A stretch of 64,000 bases of DNA from Georgenia_A wangjunii (GCF_036421915.1 NZ_JAZGOM010000002.1), one strand, 5' to 3'. Numbered from the stretch's first letter, positions 1-12,313 are shown. Notes: generated from the letters alone by a model not told the origin. Made by a program: numbers and translations.

Positions 1-1
1 G

Positions 2-3000
2 CTCGGCGTCACCTCCGCCGTCCACGCGCAGGAGGTCGCCGTGTCCGGCCCGCCCGTGGCGGCGTTCAACCCGCGCCCGGACAACGGCGGCACGAACGTC
101 GCCCTCCTCGACCACGGCGCGAGCGTCCTCGAGACGTCGGGGCAGTGGAGCACGACGTACCGCGCCGAGGAGATGCTCGACGTCGACTACCCCGGCGGCG
201 ACACCCCGTGGCTGACGCCCGACCCGGGCACGACCCCCCAGGGGGTGACGGTCGACCTCGGCGGCGTCTACCTCGTCGACCGCATCCAGGTCGGCTCGAC
301 CTTCTCGACGACGACGCGCGTCAAGGACCTCGAGATCTCGCTGTCGACGGGCGGCACCGGAGAGATCCGCACCGTCGTCGCGACGGCGCTGGCGAACAAC
401 GCCGGCATCGCCGAGTTCGTCCTCCCGGAGCCCGTGCCCGCCCGGTACCTGCGCTACGACGCCCTGAGCAACCACGGCAGCACGAGCTACATCTCGACGA
501 GCGCCCTGCGCGCGCTGACGGGCCAGGTCGGCACCGCGACGGTGACCTTCACGGACCGCACGGCCGACCCGGACGACAACCTCACGTCGTGGCACTGGGA
601 CTTCGGCGACGGGCAGACGTCGACCGAGCAGAACCCGGTCCACACCTACGCCGCGCCGGGTGAGTACCCGGTCACGCTCACCGTCGAGGACGCCGACGGG
701 AACGAGTCGCAGGCGACCCTGGTCCAGCGCGTCGTCACCCCGCCCGTCCCGGCCTTCACCTTCCCGGACATGGTCGCGGAGGGCGCCGGCGCGCGGTTCA
801 TCGACACGACGCCCGTGGCAGACCGGGGGATCGTCGCGCGCACGTGGACGTGGGGGTACGGGCCGACGTCGGCGGGCTCGGCCGACCTCACCCACTCCTT
901 CCCCGACAACGGCACGTACGACGTGACGCTGAGCGTGACGGACACGTACGGCCAGCAGGCCGCGGTCACCCGCACGGTCACCGTCGAGAACCGGCCACCC
1001 ACGGCGGAAGCCGGCTCGAACGCGACGCTCTTCGTCGGCACGACCTGGACCCCGAACGGCAGCGTCAACGACCCGAGCCCGACCGACCGGGCCTCGCTCA
1101 CGTGCGTGTGGGACTTCGGCGACGGCGAGAGCGAGACGATCGAGAGCTGCACGAGCACCCGGCTCCGGGTGCCGCACACCTACGCCGAGGCCGGCACGTA
1201 CACGCCGAGCCTCACCGTGACGGACAAGGACGGCGCCTCCGCCACGGACACGGCGACGGTGACGGTCAACAAGCGTGGCACGTACCTCAACGTCTACCCC
1301 GTGCCCGGCACCGCGGGCGGCGGCGACGTCAGCGTCCGCGCCATGGCGTGGGACACGACGACGTGGCAACCCTTGCCGGGGGCTGAGATCACGCTCGAGC
1401 TCGACGGGGACACCGCGGTGGTCACGACCGACGCCGACGGCCTCGTCAGCGCCACGCTGGCCATCCCGCCCGGTGGCGGCACGCTCACGGCGGAGTACGC
1501 CGGGGACGACCACCGCCTCGGGGCCTCCGACTCCGACGAGGTGAGCACCGTCCAGCGCCCGCCGGGCGACGTCGTCTTCATGATCGACGAGTCCGGCTCC
1601 ATGGGCGGCTACCAGGCCGCGGTGCGCGCCAACGTCCTCGCGATCGCCGACCAGCTCGCCCAGTCGATCGACTACCAGATCGGCCTCATGGGCTTCGGCG
1701 CCGGCGCGGACCACGACCTGCCCGGCCGGCCCGGGCACCTGCCGCACCTCCACGTCCCGCCGACGGACAACCTCGACGACCTGGCCGCGGCGACCCAGCA
1801 GCTGACGACGTCCGGCGGCACCGAGCCGGGCATCAACGCGGTCATCGACGCGCTGGCGCCGAGCGTCGGCCTGCGGCCGGGTGCCGGGACGTGCCTCGTG
1901 CTCATCGCCGACGAGCCGGTCCAGCAGATCGGCGTCACCGTCGACGACGCGCGCGCGGCCCTCGCCGCGAACGACGCCGTGCTGTTCTCGATCATCACGC
2001 CCGGTGCCTCGTCGCAGGGCTACGCCGACCTCGCGCTCGAGAGCGGCGGCGCGGTCTTCGACATCGGCACCTTCGGGGCCGACCCGACCCCCGTCCTCAA
2101 CGCCCTCCTCGGTAGCTGCGTGACGACGATCCTCGAGCGCCCGGACCTCGTCGTCGGGATCGACGACGGGCGTGACGTCGTCAGCGCGGGCGAGCACGTC
2201 ACGTACACCGTCACGGTCGACAACGTCGGGGAGGCCGGCGCGACGGGCGTCGAGGCACGTGTCGCGCTGCCGGTCGGGACGTCGCTCGTCTCCGCCTCGG
2301 ACGGCGGCACCGCCTCCGACGGTGTCGTCTCGTGGCCGCTGACCGACCTGGCGACCGGCGCGAGCCTGGCGCGCACGCTGACCGTCGAGATCGGCGCCGG
2401 GCCGCTGCCGGGCACGGAGCTCGCGCTCGTCGCGGAGGCGAACGACGACGGCACACTCGGCCCGGACCTCACCCCGGCCAACAACGTCGACACGGACGTC
2501 GACACGGTCGTCGCCGTGCCGACGCTCACCGTCATCACCGCCGTGACGAACGACGACGGCGGGACGGCTCTCCCGGGCGACTTCACGATCGGTGTGCTGG
2601 CGGACGGGACGGTCGTGACCAGCGCCCCGGGCAGCACCGACGGGGTGGCGCACACACTCACCGCCGGTGACTACGCGGTCGCGCCGCAGGGCGGGCCGGG
2701 TGGCTACACCATGACGTTCGCCGAGGCCTGCGCAGGCACCGGGGACGTGACCCTCGCCGCGGGCGACGACGCTACGTGCGTCGTCACGTTCGACGACGCC
2801 TCGTCCGCGCTCACGGTCGAGACCGTCGTCGTCAACGACGACGGCGGGACGGCGCTCGCCGGTGACGTCACCATCGACGTCCTCGCAGAGGCCGCGGTCG
2901 CGGCGAGTGCGCCGGGCAGCGCCGACGGCGTGACGCACCCCCTGGCGGCGGGTGACTACACCGTCGCGCCGCAGGCCTCCCCGGCCGGGTACACCGTCAC

Positions 3001-5083
3001 GTTCGGCGAGGCGTGCGCGGACGCCGGACAGGTGAGCCTCGCCGTCGGGGACGAGGCGACGTGCGTCGTCACCCTCGACGACGTCGCGCCCGTCCTCACC
3101 GTCGAGGTCGTCGTCGTCAACGACGACGGCGGCACCGCGGTCCCGGCTGACGTCACCATCGACGTCCTCGCGGGGGCGACGGTCATCGCCAGCGCGCCGG
3201 GCAGCACCGACGGGGTGGCGCACACGCTCACCGCCGGCGAGTACGCAGTCGCTCCGCAGGGTGACCCGGCCGGGTATGCCGTCGCCTTCGGCGAGGCGTG
3301 CGCGGACGCCGGAGAGGTGAGCCTCGCCGTCGGGGACGAGGCGACGTGCGTCGTCACGCTCGACGACGCCTCGTCCGTGCTCACGGTCGAGACCGTCGTC
3401 GTCAACGACGACGGCGGGACGGCGCTCGCCGGTGACGTCACCATCGACGTCCTCGCGGAGGCCGCGGTCGCGGCGAGTGCGCCGGGCAGCGCCGACGGTG
3501 TGACGCACCCGCTGGCGGCGGGTGACTACACGGTCGCGCCGCAGGCCTCCCCGGCCGGGTACACCGTCACGTTCGGCGAGGCGTGCGCGGACGCCGGACA
3601 GGTCAACCTCGCCGTCGGGGACGAGGCGACGTGCGTCGTCACCCTCGACGACGTCGCGCCCGTCCTCACCGTCGAGGTCGTCGTCGTCAACGACGACGGC
3701 GGCACCGCGGTCCCGGCTGACGTCACCATCGACGTCCTCGCGGGGGCGACGGTCATCGCCAGCGCGCCGGGCAGCACCGACGGGGTGGCGCACACGCTCA
3801 CCGCCGGCGAGTACGCAGTCGCTCCGCAGGGTGACCCGGCCGGGTATGCCGTCGCCTTCGGCGAGGCGTGCGCGGACGCCGGAGAGGTGAGCCTCGCCGT
3901 CGGGGACGAGGCGACGTGCGTCGTCACGCTCGACGACGCCTCGTCCGTGCTCACGGTCGAGACCGTCGTCGTCAACGACGACGGCGGGACGGCGCTCGCC
4001 GGTGACGTCACCATCGACGTCCTCGCGGAGGCCGCGGTCGCGGCGAGTGCGCCGGGCAGCGCCGACGGTGTGACGCACCCGCTGGCGGCGGGTGACTACA
4101 CGGTCGCGCCGCAGGCCTCCCCGGCCGGGTACACCGTCACGTTCGGCGAGGCGTGCGCGGACGCCGGACAGGTCAACCTCGCCGTCGGGGACGAGGCGAC
4201 GTGCGTCGTCACCCTCGACGACGTCGCGCCCGTCCTCACCGTCGAGGTCGTCGTCGTCAACGACGACGGCGGCACGGCCGAAGCGGGAGCGTTCACAGTG
4301 GCGGTCGAGCCGGCCGTCGACGGGCTCGCCGCGGCTGTGCAGTCGACGCACGAGCTGAGCGCTGGCGCCTACAGGCTCGTCCCCGGGGACGAGCCTGCGG
4401 GCTACGCCGTGAGCGTCGGCGGCGCCTGCACCGCCGACGGCGGCGTGGTCCTCGTGGTCGGCGACACCCGGACGTGCGTCGTCACCTTCGACGACGTCGG
4501 TCCGACGCTCACCCTCGAGCTCACGGTCGACAACACCGGTGGCGGGACCGCCGTGGCTGCCGACTTCGAGGTCACCGTCGACGGCGAGGAGGCAGCGCTC
4601 GGCGTCGCCCACGCGGTCGACGCCGGCAGCCGGAGCGTCGCGCTGAGCGGGCCGCCCCGCTACGCGCTGGCGATCGGCGGCGGCTGCTCCGCGGACGGGA
4701 CGATCGACCTCGCCCTCGCCCAGGCCGCGACGTGCAGCCTCACCGCGACGTTCGTGCCGGACGAGCCCACCGAGGAGCCGACCACCGACGAGCCCACCGA
4801 GGAGCCGACCACCGACGAGCCCACGGAGGAGCCCACGACGGACGAGCCCACCGAGGACCCGACGACGGCTCGGCCCACGCCGACGCCGACGCAGTCGGAG
4901 GACCCCTCGGGCGGCGTCGGAGGCGTCACCGACACCCCGACGCGCGGCACGACACCCCCGGTGACGGACCGCCCGGACGACGACCTCCCGCCGACGGGCC
5001 GGGCCGGCTTCCTCGCCCTCCTCACGCTCGCCGCCGTCGCGCTCCTCGCCGGGCTTGCCGTAAGGCGGCGGGTGGAGGGATAG
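2..5083 (+). CDS. Giant repeat-containing LPxTG-anchored surface protein (5' end outside window)
   Basis: The reading frame is open from base 2, and the first residues (LGVTSAVHA-QE) look like the end of a signal peptide, so the GTG at 41 is probably not the true start. Domains in order, numbered from base 41: discoidin-like beta domain (about 30-155), three PKD-like domains with WDFGDG motifs (about 165-410), an Ig-like segment, a von Willebrand A domain with a MIDAS DESGS motif (about 505-690), a DUF11-like domain (about 700-815), eight NDDGGT prealbumin/SpaA-like repeats (about 829-1560), a Thr/Pro/Glu stalk, LPPTG (4985-4999), a hydrophobic helix and an RRR tail. This is the architecture of a sortase-anchored adhesin or matrix-binding protein displayed on the wall. 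The ligand cannot be told. Function is inferred from domains only. Confidence 0.88.
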   Translation, partial: LGVTSAVHAQEVAVSGPPVAAFNPRPDNGGTNVALLDHGASVLETSGQWSTTYRAEEMLDVDYPGGDTPWLTPDPGTTPQGVTVDLGGVYLVDRIQVGSTFSTTTRVKDLEISLSTGGTGEIRTVVATALANNAGIAEFVLPEPVPARYLRYDALSNHGSTSYISTSALRALTGQVGTATVTFTDRTADPDDNLTSWHWDFGDGQTSTEQNPVHTYAAPGEYPVTLTVEDADGNESQATLVQRVVTPPVPAFTFPDMVAEGAGARFIDTTPVADRGIVARTWTWGYGPTSAGSADLTHSFPDNGTYDVTLSVTDTYGQQAAVTRTVTVENRPPTAEAGSNATLFVGTTWTPNGSVNDPSPTDRASLTCVWDFGDGESETIESCTSTRLRVPHTYAEAGTYTPSLTVTDKDGASATDTATVTVNKRGTYLNVYPVPGTAGGGDVSVRAMAWDTTTWQPLPGAEITLELDGDTAVVTTDADGLVSATLAIPPGGGTLTAEYAGDDHRLGASDSDEVSTVQRPPGDVVFMIDESGSMGGYQAAVRANVLAIADQLAQSIDYQIGLMGFGAGADHDLPGRPGHLPHLHVPPTDNLDDLAAATQQLTTSGGTEPGINAVIDALAPSVGLRPGAGTCLVLIADEPVQQIGVTVDDARAALAANDAVLFSIITPGASSQGYADLALESGGAVFDIGTFGADPTPVLNALLGSCVTTILERPDLVVGIDDGRDVVSAGEHVTYTVTVDNVGEAGATGVEARVALPVGTSLVSASDGGTASDGVVSWPLTDLATGASLARTLTVEIGAGPLPGTELALVAEANDDGTLGPDLTPANNVDTDVDTVVAVPTLTVITAVTNDDGGTALPGDFTIGVLADGTVVTSAPGSTDGVAHTLTAGDYAVAPQGGPGGYTMTFAEACAGTGDVTLAAGDDATCVVTFDDASSALTVETVVVNDDGGTALAGDVTIDVLAEAAVAASAPGSADGVTHPLAAGDYTVAPQASPAGYTVTFGEACADAGQVSLAVGDEATCVVTLDDVAPVLTVEVVVVNDDGGTAVPADVTIDVLAGATVIASAPGSTDGVAHTLTAGEYAVAPQGDPAGYAVAFGEACADAGEVSLAVGDEATCVVTLDDASSVLTVETVVVNDDGGTALAGDVTIDVLAEAAVAASAPGSADGVTHPLAAGDYTVAPQASPAGYTVTFGEACADAGQVNLAVGDEATCVVTLDDVAPVLTVEVVVVNDDGGTAVPADVTIDVLAGATVIASAPGSTDGVAHTLTAGEYAVAPQGDPAGYAVAFGEACADAGEVSLAVGDEATCVVTLDDASSVLTVETVVVNDDGGTALAGDVTIDVLAEAAVAASAPGSADGVTHPLAAGDYTVAPQASPAGYTVTFGEACADAGQVNLAVGDEATCVVTLDDVAPVLTVEVVVVNDDGGTAEAGAFTVAVEPAVDGLAAAVQSTHELSAGAYRLVPGDEPAGYAVSVGGACTADGGVVLVVGDTRTCVVTFDDVGPTLTLELTVDNTGGGTAVAADFEVTVDGEEAALGVAHAVDAGSRSVALSGPPRYALAIGGGCSADGTIDLALAQAATCSLTATFVPDEPTEEPTTDEPTEEPTTDEPTEEPTTDEPTEDPTTARPTPTPTQSEDPSGGVGGVTDTPTRGTTPPVTDRPDDDLPPTGRAGFLALLTLAAVALLAGLAVRRRVEG
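2525..4507 (+). repeat. Seven full 285-bp coding repeats, with a near-identical 570-bp higher-order unit
   Basis: Units begin at 2525, 2810, 3095, 3380, 3665, 3950 and 4235, with a diverged eighth at 4508. Each encodes about 95 residues starting LTVxxVVxNDDGGT and ending in CVVTxDD. Alternating A and B types form a 570-bp unit: 2810-3379 and 3380-3949 differ at only a few bases, and 3950-4234 repeats the A half. This points to recent duplication or gene conversion. Confidence 0.9.
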
Positions 5084-5106
5084 CCCGGACGGCGCCGGTC
5101 ACCGGA

Positions 5107-7752
<2,646 letters not shown>

Positions 7753-7811
7753 CCACGCAGCCAACCAGATCCGAGGGCGGGGTGCCGAGGGCGGGGTGGC
7801 ATCCTGGGAGC

Positions 7812-8237
7812 ATGGGTGCGGGCATCCGGGTGCGCCCGGACGTGACGGTCGGTGCGGACGAGCTGCGCTGGCGCTTCTCGCGCGCCTCCGGACCGGGCGG
7901 ACAAGGGGTCAACACGACCGACTCCCGGGTGGAGCTCTACTTCGACGTCGCCGGCTCCGGCGCTTTCAGCGAGACGCAGCGGGAGCGGGTCCTGGCCGCC
8001 CTCGAGGGCCGGCTCACGGACGGGGTGCTGCGGATCGCGGCCTCCGAGCACCGGTCGCAGCGGCAGAACCGGGAGAGCGCACGCGAGCGCCTCGGTGCGC
8101 TGCTGCGGGAGGCGCTCGCGCCTCCTCCACCACCGCGCCGGGCGACGCGACCTTCGCGGGGTGCGATCCGCCGTCGGGCCGCGAGCAACAAGCAGCGGGC
8201 GGAGACGAAGAAGCTGCGCCGGCCTCCCTCGGACTGA
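7812..8237 (+). CDS. arfB: Peptidyl-tRNA hydrolase ArfB-like ribosome rescue factor
   Basis: Releases peptides from ribosomes stalled at mRNA ends without a stop codon. The catalytic GGQ lies in ASGPGGQGVNTTDSRVEL near residues 23-40, as in release factors. The C-terminal tail is rich in Arg and Lys (RRRAASNKQRAETKKLRR), which in ArfB enters the empty mRNA channel. The 141 residues match the ArfB length. The ATG at 7812 is preceded by a GGGAG at very short spacing. An earlier in-frame GTG or ATG would add sequence unlike the family. The gene is transcribed away from pepN and ends before a possible bidirectional terminator. Confidence 0.88.
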   Translation: MGAGIRVRPDVTVGADELRWRFSRASGPGGQGVNTTDSRVELYFDVAGSGAFSETQRERVLAALEGRLTDGVLRIAASEHRSQRQNRESARERLGALLREALAPPPPPRRATRPSRGAIRRRAASNKQRAETKKLRRPPSD

Positions 8238-8326
8238 GGCGCCGGCGGTCCGCCCGGGTCCGCGACACTCGCCCACGGGGACGGGCACGTGCTGCGCCGC
8301 CGTTCGCCGAGGTCGAACGCCGGGAA

Positions 8327-8346
8327 CGGGCGCTCCCACGCGCCCG
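8327..8346. terminator. Possible bidirectional hairpin terminator
   Basis: CGGGCGC (8327-8333) and GCGCCCG (8340-8346) form a 7-bp perfect stem with a 6-nt loop between two convergent genes. There is no T-tract, which is common in GC-rich actinobacteria. The rest of the 153-bp gap shows nothing coding. Confidence 0.45.
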
Positions 8347-8390
8347 GGCGTCGGTGCGGCCAGCCGTCGGTGCTCCCGGCGTCTGTGCGG

Positions 8391-9143
8391 CTAGGAACCG
8401 GGCCGGGCCCGCCCGTTGAGCGGCGCGCGACGGCGCGCGAGGACGTAGGCGGGGTCGCGGACCCGCGCGATCCACGGGTACTGGCTCGTGCCGGCCGGGA
8501 TGTTGCCGACCGGGTCGAAGCGCAGCGGCGGGTCGGAGTCGGGGCCGACCGGGTCGGTGCTCGCGACGAGTCGTGCGAACGGCTCCCACCGGCGGCTCCC
8601 GGGCGAGGACGCGCTCATCTCCCACTCGCGCGTGGCCGACGGCGTCGGGCTCGGGACGGGCGTGAGCCGGAGCTGGAGCGGCCCGCTCGGGGTGCGCAGG
8701 GGCATGAGGGTCGTCATCGGGGCGTGCGCGTCGCGGCGCGGGAGGAGCACGTACCGCGTGAGGATGCCGACCCCGGTCGTGGCGAAGAGGAGGTCGACGG
8801 TGCCGTCGCGGCCGGGCAGGCGCACGGCTGCACCGAGGATGTCCGGCAGCGGCTCCGGGAGCCCCACGGCCCGCGAGATGCGGACGTGGCCCTCGTCCCG
8901 TCCGGCCTCGTCCGTGAGCGGCACCCCGCCACGACGGGACGAGCCCGCCCCGTCGCGCGCGAGGCCCGCCCGCTCGAGGGTCGCCGCGTGGACGGTGCCC
9001 CGGGGGTGGAGCGGCTTGGCGCGACGGAGTGCCCCGACGGCGCCGAGCATCTGGCCGAAGACCTCCCCGGCGACGGCGGCCGCCAGCTCACCGGCACGGC
9101 TGGCGGCGGTCCGACGCGGGGACGGGGTGAGATCGGTGGCCAT
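8391..9143 (-). CDS. Catalase-fold-like protein of unknown function
   Basis: A 250-residue soluble protein. The layout LHPRGTVHAA near residue 44, a central DGTVDLLFAT segment and a late FDPVGNIPAGTSQYPWIARVRD resembles the heme-catalase-like superfamily that actinobacterial annotations often call phosphodiesterase. The catalytic His and Asn of true catalases are not evident, so I do not claim peroxidase activity. The ATG at 9143 is chosen because the reading frame upstream is low-complexity and includes a 9-bp tandem repeat. It is divergent from the MpaB-like oxygenase gene, 166 bp away, so the two may share a control region. Confidence 0.55.
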   Translation of the reverse strand: MATDLTPSPRRTAASRAGELAAAVAGEVFGQMLGAVGALRRAKPLHPRGTVHAATLERAGLARDGAGSSRRGGVPLTDEAGRDEGHVRISRAVGLPEPLPDILGAAVRLPGRDGTVDLLFATTGVGILTRYVLLPRRDAHAPMTTLMPLRTPSGPLQLRLTPVPSPTPSATREWEMSASSPGSRRWEPFARLVASTDPVGPDSDPPLRFDPVGNIPAGTSQYPWIARVRDPAYVLARRRAPLNGRARPGS

Positions 9144-9231
9144 GTGCCCAGCATCGTCGGCTCGGTGGGAGGACGCATCCGTGGGGGCCGCGGCGGGCCG
9201 GAGCGAGGCGACTCCGTGACGGCAGAGCCGC

Positions 9232-9267
9232 GAGAGGCGTGAGAGGCGTGAGAGGCGTGAGAGGCGC
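9232..9267 (+). repeat. Four tandem 9-bp repeats in an intergenic region
   Basis: GAGAGGCGT occurs four times head to tail, with one mismatch in the last copy. The array lies between two divergent genes, 42 bp upstream of the oxygenase start. Confidence 0.85.
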
Positions 9268-9309
9268 ATCGTCGCGCGGGGCGGCACGCGTTCTGCGCAC
9301 ACTGGTCGC

Positions 9310-10320
9310 ATGACGCCCACGAGCACCGTCCGCCGGCGACTCGCCGACCAGCTCTTCGAACGCGTGGCGGGAGCCGACGGCGACGCCGCACGCCGGCGCA
9401 TCCACGGAGCCCCGGGCCCACGCTGGTTCACGGTGCGTGACCCGATCCAGCGGGTCCACGGCGACCCGTCGATGTACGTCGGCGGGCTCCGCGCGCTGCT
9501 CCTCCAGTCTCTCCACCCGCTGGCGATGGCGGCGGTCTCCGACTTCTCGGACTACCGCACGGACCCGTGGGGCCGGCTCGCGCGGACGAGCACGTTCATC
9601 GCGGAGACGACGTTCGCCCGCGTCGAGGACGCAGAACGGGCCATCGCGGTCGTGCGCGCCGTGCACCGGCACATCGCCGGGACGACGCCGGACGGCCGCG
9701 CCTACCGGGCGGACGACCCGCACCTGCTCACGTGGGTGCACATCGCGGAGATCGACAGCTTCCTCACCGCGCACCAGCGCTTCGGGGCCCGCCCGCTCAG
9801 CCCTGCGGAGGAGGACGAGTACGTGGCGCAGGCGGGTGGGGTGGCGCGGCGGCTCGGCGCGGACGAGGTCCCCACCACGCGCGCCGGGCTCACGGCGATG
9901 ATCGAGTCGTTCCGGCCGGAGCTGCAGCGCACGGCCGCGGCCCTCGAGGCGGCCGACTTCCTCCTCCACCGGCCGCCGGTCGCGCGCGCCGTCCGGCCTG
10001 CCTACGCCGTCGTCGTGCGGGCGGCCGTGGCCTCGCTCCCCCGCTGGGCGCGCGAGCCGCTCGACCTGCCCGACCACCCCCGCCGCGACGCGACGTTGGG
10101 GCGGCTCGCTGGTCACGCGAGCACCAGGGCGCTGCGCTGGATCTCGGGAGGGATCGAGCCCGTGGCAGAGGCTGCGCCGACGGGGGTGGAGGACGCCGTC
10201 GCCCCGGTGCGAGTCGAGGACGACGTCCGGGGCGATCTCGCCGTGCCGACGGACGGCACCGGCGCCGCGCGCGGTGCGGGCCACGCAGCCCCGGTGGCAG
10301 CGGCGGACCGCGAGTCGTGA
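9310..10320 (+). CDS. MpaB-family (DUF2236) oxygenase-like protein
   Basis: A 336-residue protein with the DUF2236/MpaB pattern: an early GGLRALLLQSLHPLAMAAVSDFSDY, then RLARTSTF with the Arg/Thr pair, VHRHIAG, and LTWVHIAEIDSFL. The family includes rubber oxygenase Lcp and the fungal mycophenolate oxygenase MpaB. The conserved histidines probably bind heme, but the substrate is unknown. The ATG at 9310 is close behind a stretch of tandem repeats and has no strong ribosome site. Its stop overlaps the next gene's GTG by 4 bp, so the two are translationally coupled. Confidence 0.85.
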   Translation: MTPTSTVRRRLADQLFERVAGADGDAARRRIHGAPGPRWFTVRDPIQRVHGDPSMYVGGLRALLLQSLHPLAMAAVSDFSDYRTDPWGRLARTSTFIAETTFARVEDAERAIAVVRAVHRHIAGTTPDGRAYRADDPHLLTWVHIAEIDSFLTAHQRFGARPLSPAEEDEYVAQAGGVARRLGADEVPTTRAGLTAMIESFRPELQRTAAALEAADFLLHRPPVARAVRPAYAVVVRAAVASLPRWAREPLDLPDHPRRDATLGRLAGHASTRALRWISGGIEPVAEAAPTGVEDAVAPVRVEDDVRGDLAVPTDGTGAARGAGHAAPVAAADRES

Positions 10321-10706
10321 CCGCGCGCAACGCCTTGGGCGGCCCGCTCGAGGACTGCGGGACAGATCCCGTGACGGGGTACTACCGGACGGGCCGGTGC
10401 ATCGCTGACGAGGCCGACACCGGCAACCACAGCATCTGCGCCGTCATGACGTCCGAGTTCCTCGCGCACCAGCGACGGACGGGCAACGACCTCGTCACGC
10501 CCCGGCCGGAGTGGCAGTTCCCCGGGCTGCGGCCCGGGGACCGGTGGTGCGTCGTCGCGGCGCGCTGGCTCCTCTCGCACGAGGCGGGGGTTGCCGCGCC
10601 CGTCGTGCTCGCGTCCACCGACGAGCGCGCGCTCGAGGTGGCGCCGCTCGCGCTGCTGCTGCGCTACGCCGTCGACGTGCCCGACGACGCCGGCTCGCTC
10701 ACGTAG
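10317..10706 (+). CDS. DUF2237 family protein
   Basis: A 129-residue cytoplasmic protein. It shows the family signature: NxLGGPLExCGTDPVTGYYRTG at the N-terminus, HSICAVMTSEFL near residue 42 and PGDRWCVVAARWL near residue 75. The conserved cysteines could coordinate a ligand, but no function is known. The start is the GTG at 10317, inside the stop of the MpaB-like gene (GTGA overlap), indicating an operon. It converges on trpB with a 22-bp gap. Confidence 0.85.
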   Translation: MTARNALGGPLEDCGTDPVTGYYRTGRCIADEADTGNHSICAVMTSEFLAHQRRTGNDLVTPRPEWQFPGLRPGDRWCVVAARWLLSHEAGVAAPVVLASTDERALEVAPLALLLRYAVDVPDDAGSLT

Positions 10707-10728
10707 CCGTGCGCGAGCCGGCGAGGGG

Positions 10729-12129
10729 TCAGACGTAGTCGGAGTACGCCGGGAGGTCGAGCTGGCCGTTGCCGGACAGGCCGATGACGATGACCTCGCC
10801 GTCGGCAGCCTGGCGCGCGTAGGCGATGGCCCCGGCGACGGCGTGCGTCGACTCCGGTGCCGGGATGATCCCCTCCGCACGGGCGAAGAGGACCCCGGCG
10901 GCGAACGCGTCGTCCTGCTCGACGGCGGTCGCCTCGAGGAGCCCGAGATTGAGGGCGTGCGAGACCATCGGCGCCATGCCGTGGTACCGCAGACCCCCGG
11001 AGTGGATGGCGGGCGGGACGAAGTCCTTGCCGAGCGTGTGCATCTTGAGCAGCGGGGTGAGCCCCGCGACGTCGCCGTGGTCGTAGCGGTACTCACCCTG
11101 GGTGAGCGACGGGCAGGCGGCAGGCTCGCAGGCGACCACCCGCGTCGTCGTCCCCTCCCGAAGGTTCTGGCCGATGAACGGGAAGGTGAGGCCGGCGAGG
11201 TTCGAGCCGCCCCCGGCGCAGCCGAAGATGACGTCGGCACCCGACTCCCCCGCCTGGGCGAGCTGGTCGATCGCCTCGATGCCGATGACGCTCTGGTGCA
11301 GCATGACGTGGTTGAGGACGGAGCCGAGGGAGTAGTGGGCGCCGGGGTCCTTGACGGCCGCCTCGACGGCCTCGCTGATGGCCATGCCGAGGGAGCCGGT
11401 CGTGTCCGGGTGCTCGGCGAGGATGGCACGGCCCGCGTCGGTGAGCTCCGACGGCGACGAGTGGCACACAGCGCCGTAGGTCTCCATCTGGAAGCGGCGG
11501 TACGGCTTGGAGTCGTAGGAGGCGCGGACCTGCCAGACCTCGCACGTGAGTCCGAGGAGGGCGCACGCCATCGACAGGGACGCTCCCCACTGGCCCGCGC
11601 CCGTCTCTGTCGTAAGGCGGTGGACGCCCTCGGCGGCGTTGTAGTACGCCTGGGCGACCGCGGTGTTCGGCTTGTGGGAGCCGACGGGACTGACGCCCTC
11701 GTACTTGTAGTAGATCCGCGCCCTCGTGCCGAGCTCTCGCTCGAGCCGCGTCGCCCGCACGAGCGGGGCGGGACGCCACATCGCGTAGATCTCGCGCACC
11801 GTCTGCGGGATCTCGATGTACCGCTCCGTGCTGACCTCCTGCTCGATGAGTGCCATCGGGAAGAGGGGCGCGAGGTCCTCCGGCACGAGCGGCTCGTGGG
11901 TGCCGGGGTGGAGGTGAGGCGGAGTCGGCTCGGGGAGGTCGGCCGCGAGGTTGTACCAGTGCGTCGGGACGGTCGCGGGGATGACGCTGTTGAGCGGCTC
12001 GATGCCAGGGGCGGTGGTCCGCCCGACCGGCGGGGCCAGCGGGGCAGGCGGGGTGGCGGTCGCGTCGGCTGCGGCGGTCGCGTTGGCGGTCTGCGACGTG
12101 TCGGTGTCCTGCTGGGTGGCGTCGACCAT
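10729..12129 (-). CDS. trpB: Tryptophan synthase beta-like protein (TrpB2 type)
   Basis: PLP enzyme that condenses indole with serine to make tryptophan. It is of the TrpB2 branch, recognised by its length (466 residues), the YYKYEGVSPVGSHKPNTA segment with the PLP lysine near residue 151, and the phosphate-binding GCAGGGSNL near 295. TrpB2 proteins often act without TrpA, and no trpA or other trp gene lies nearby, so it may salvage free indole. The first 45 residues are an Ala/Thr-rich extension not seen in most homologues. The ATG at 12129 has a good AAGGA ribosome site. The UTR is CT-rich (GA-rich in the mRNA). No Trp-codon leader peptide was seen. Confidence 0.92.
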   Translation of the reverse strand: MVDATQQDTDTSQTANATAAADATATPPAPLAPPVGRTTAPGIEPLNSVIPATVPTHWYNLAADLPEPTPPHLHPGTHEPLVPEDLAPLFPMALIEQEVSTERYIEIPQTVREIYAMWRPAPLVRATRLERELGTRARIYYKYEGVSPVGSHKPNTAVAQAYYNAAEGVHRLTTETGAGQWGASLSMACALLGLTCEVWQVRASYDSKPYRRFQMETYGAVCHSSPSELTDAGRAILAEHPDTTGSLGMAISEAVEAAVKDPGAHYSLGSVLNHVMLHQSVIGIEAIDQLAQAGESGADVIFGCAGGGSNLAGLTFPFIGQNLREGTTTRVVACEPAACPSLTQGEYRYDHGDVAGLTPLLKMHTLGKDFVPPAIHSGGLRYHGMAPMVSHALNLGLLEATAVEQDDAFAAGVLFARAEGIIPAPESTHAVAGAIAYARQAADGEVIVIGLSGNGQLDLPAYSDYV

Positions 12130-12313
12130 GACGTCCTTCTCTCTCTCTCGAGTCCGGGCTTCCCGGAGCCTAGCGCCGCGCAGGAGCGGCGTGGCCGTGT
12201 TCCAGCGGCGGTCGCGCGGACCCGCGAGCTCAGTGCTGGACGACGGGCCGTGAGGCGGGAGGATGCGGCGTGCGCCCAGGGCCCGGCACCGGCGGCCGGA
12301 TGACTGACCCGGA

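Noticed and set aside
8391..9143. Functional catalase or phosphodiesterase
   Set aside because: The catalytic residues of catalase are not visible, and no metal-binding HD or GGDEF/EAL motif is present. Only a fold-level resemblance is claimed.
11130..11220. tRNA-like GGTTCGA string
   Set aside because: It lies in the coding sequence of trpB and has no acceptor or anticodon arms.
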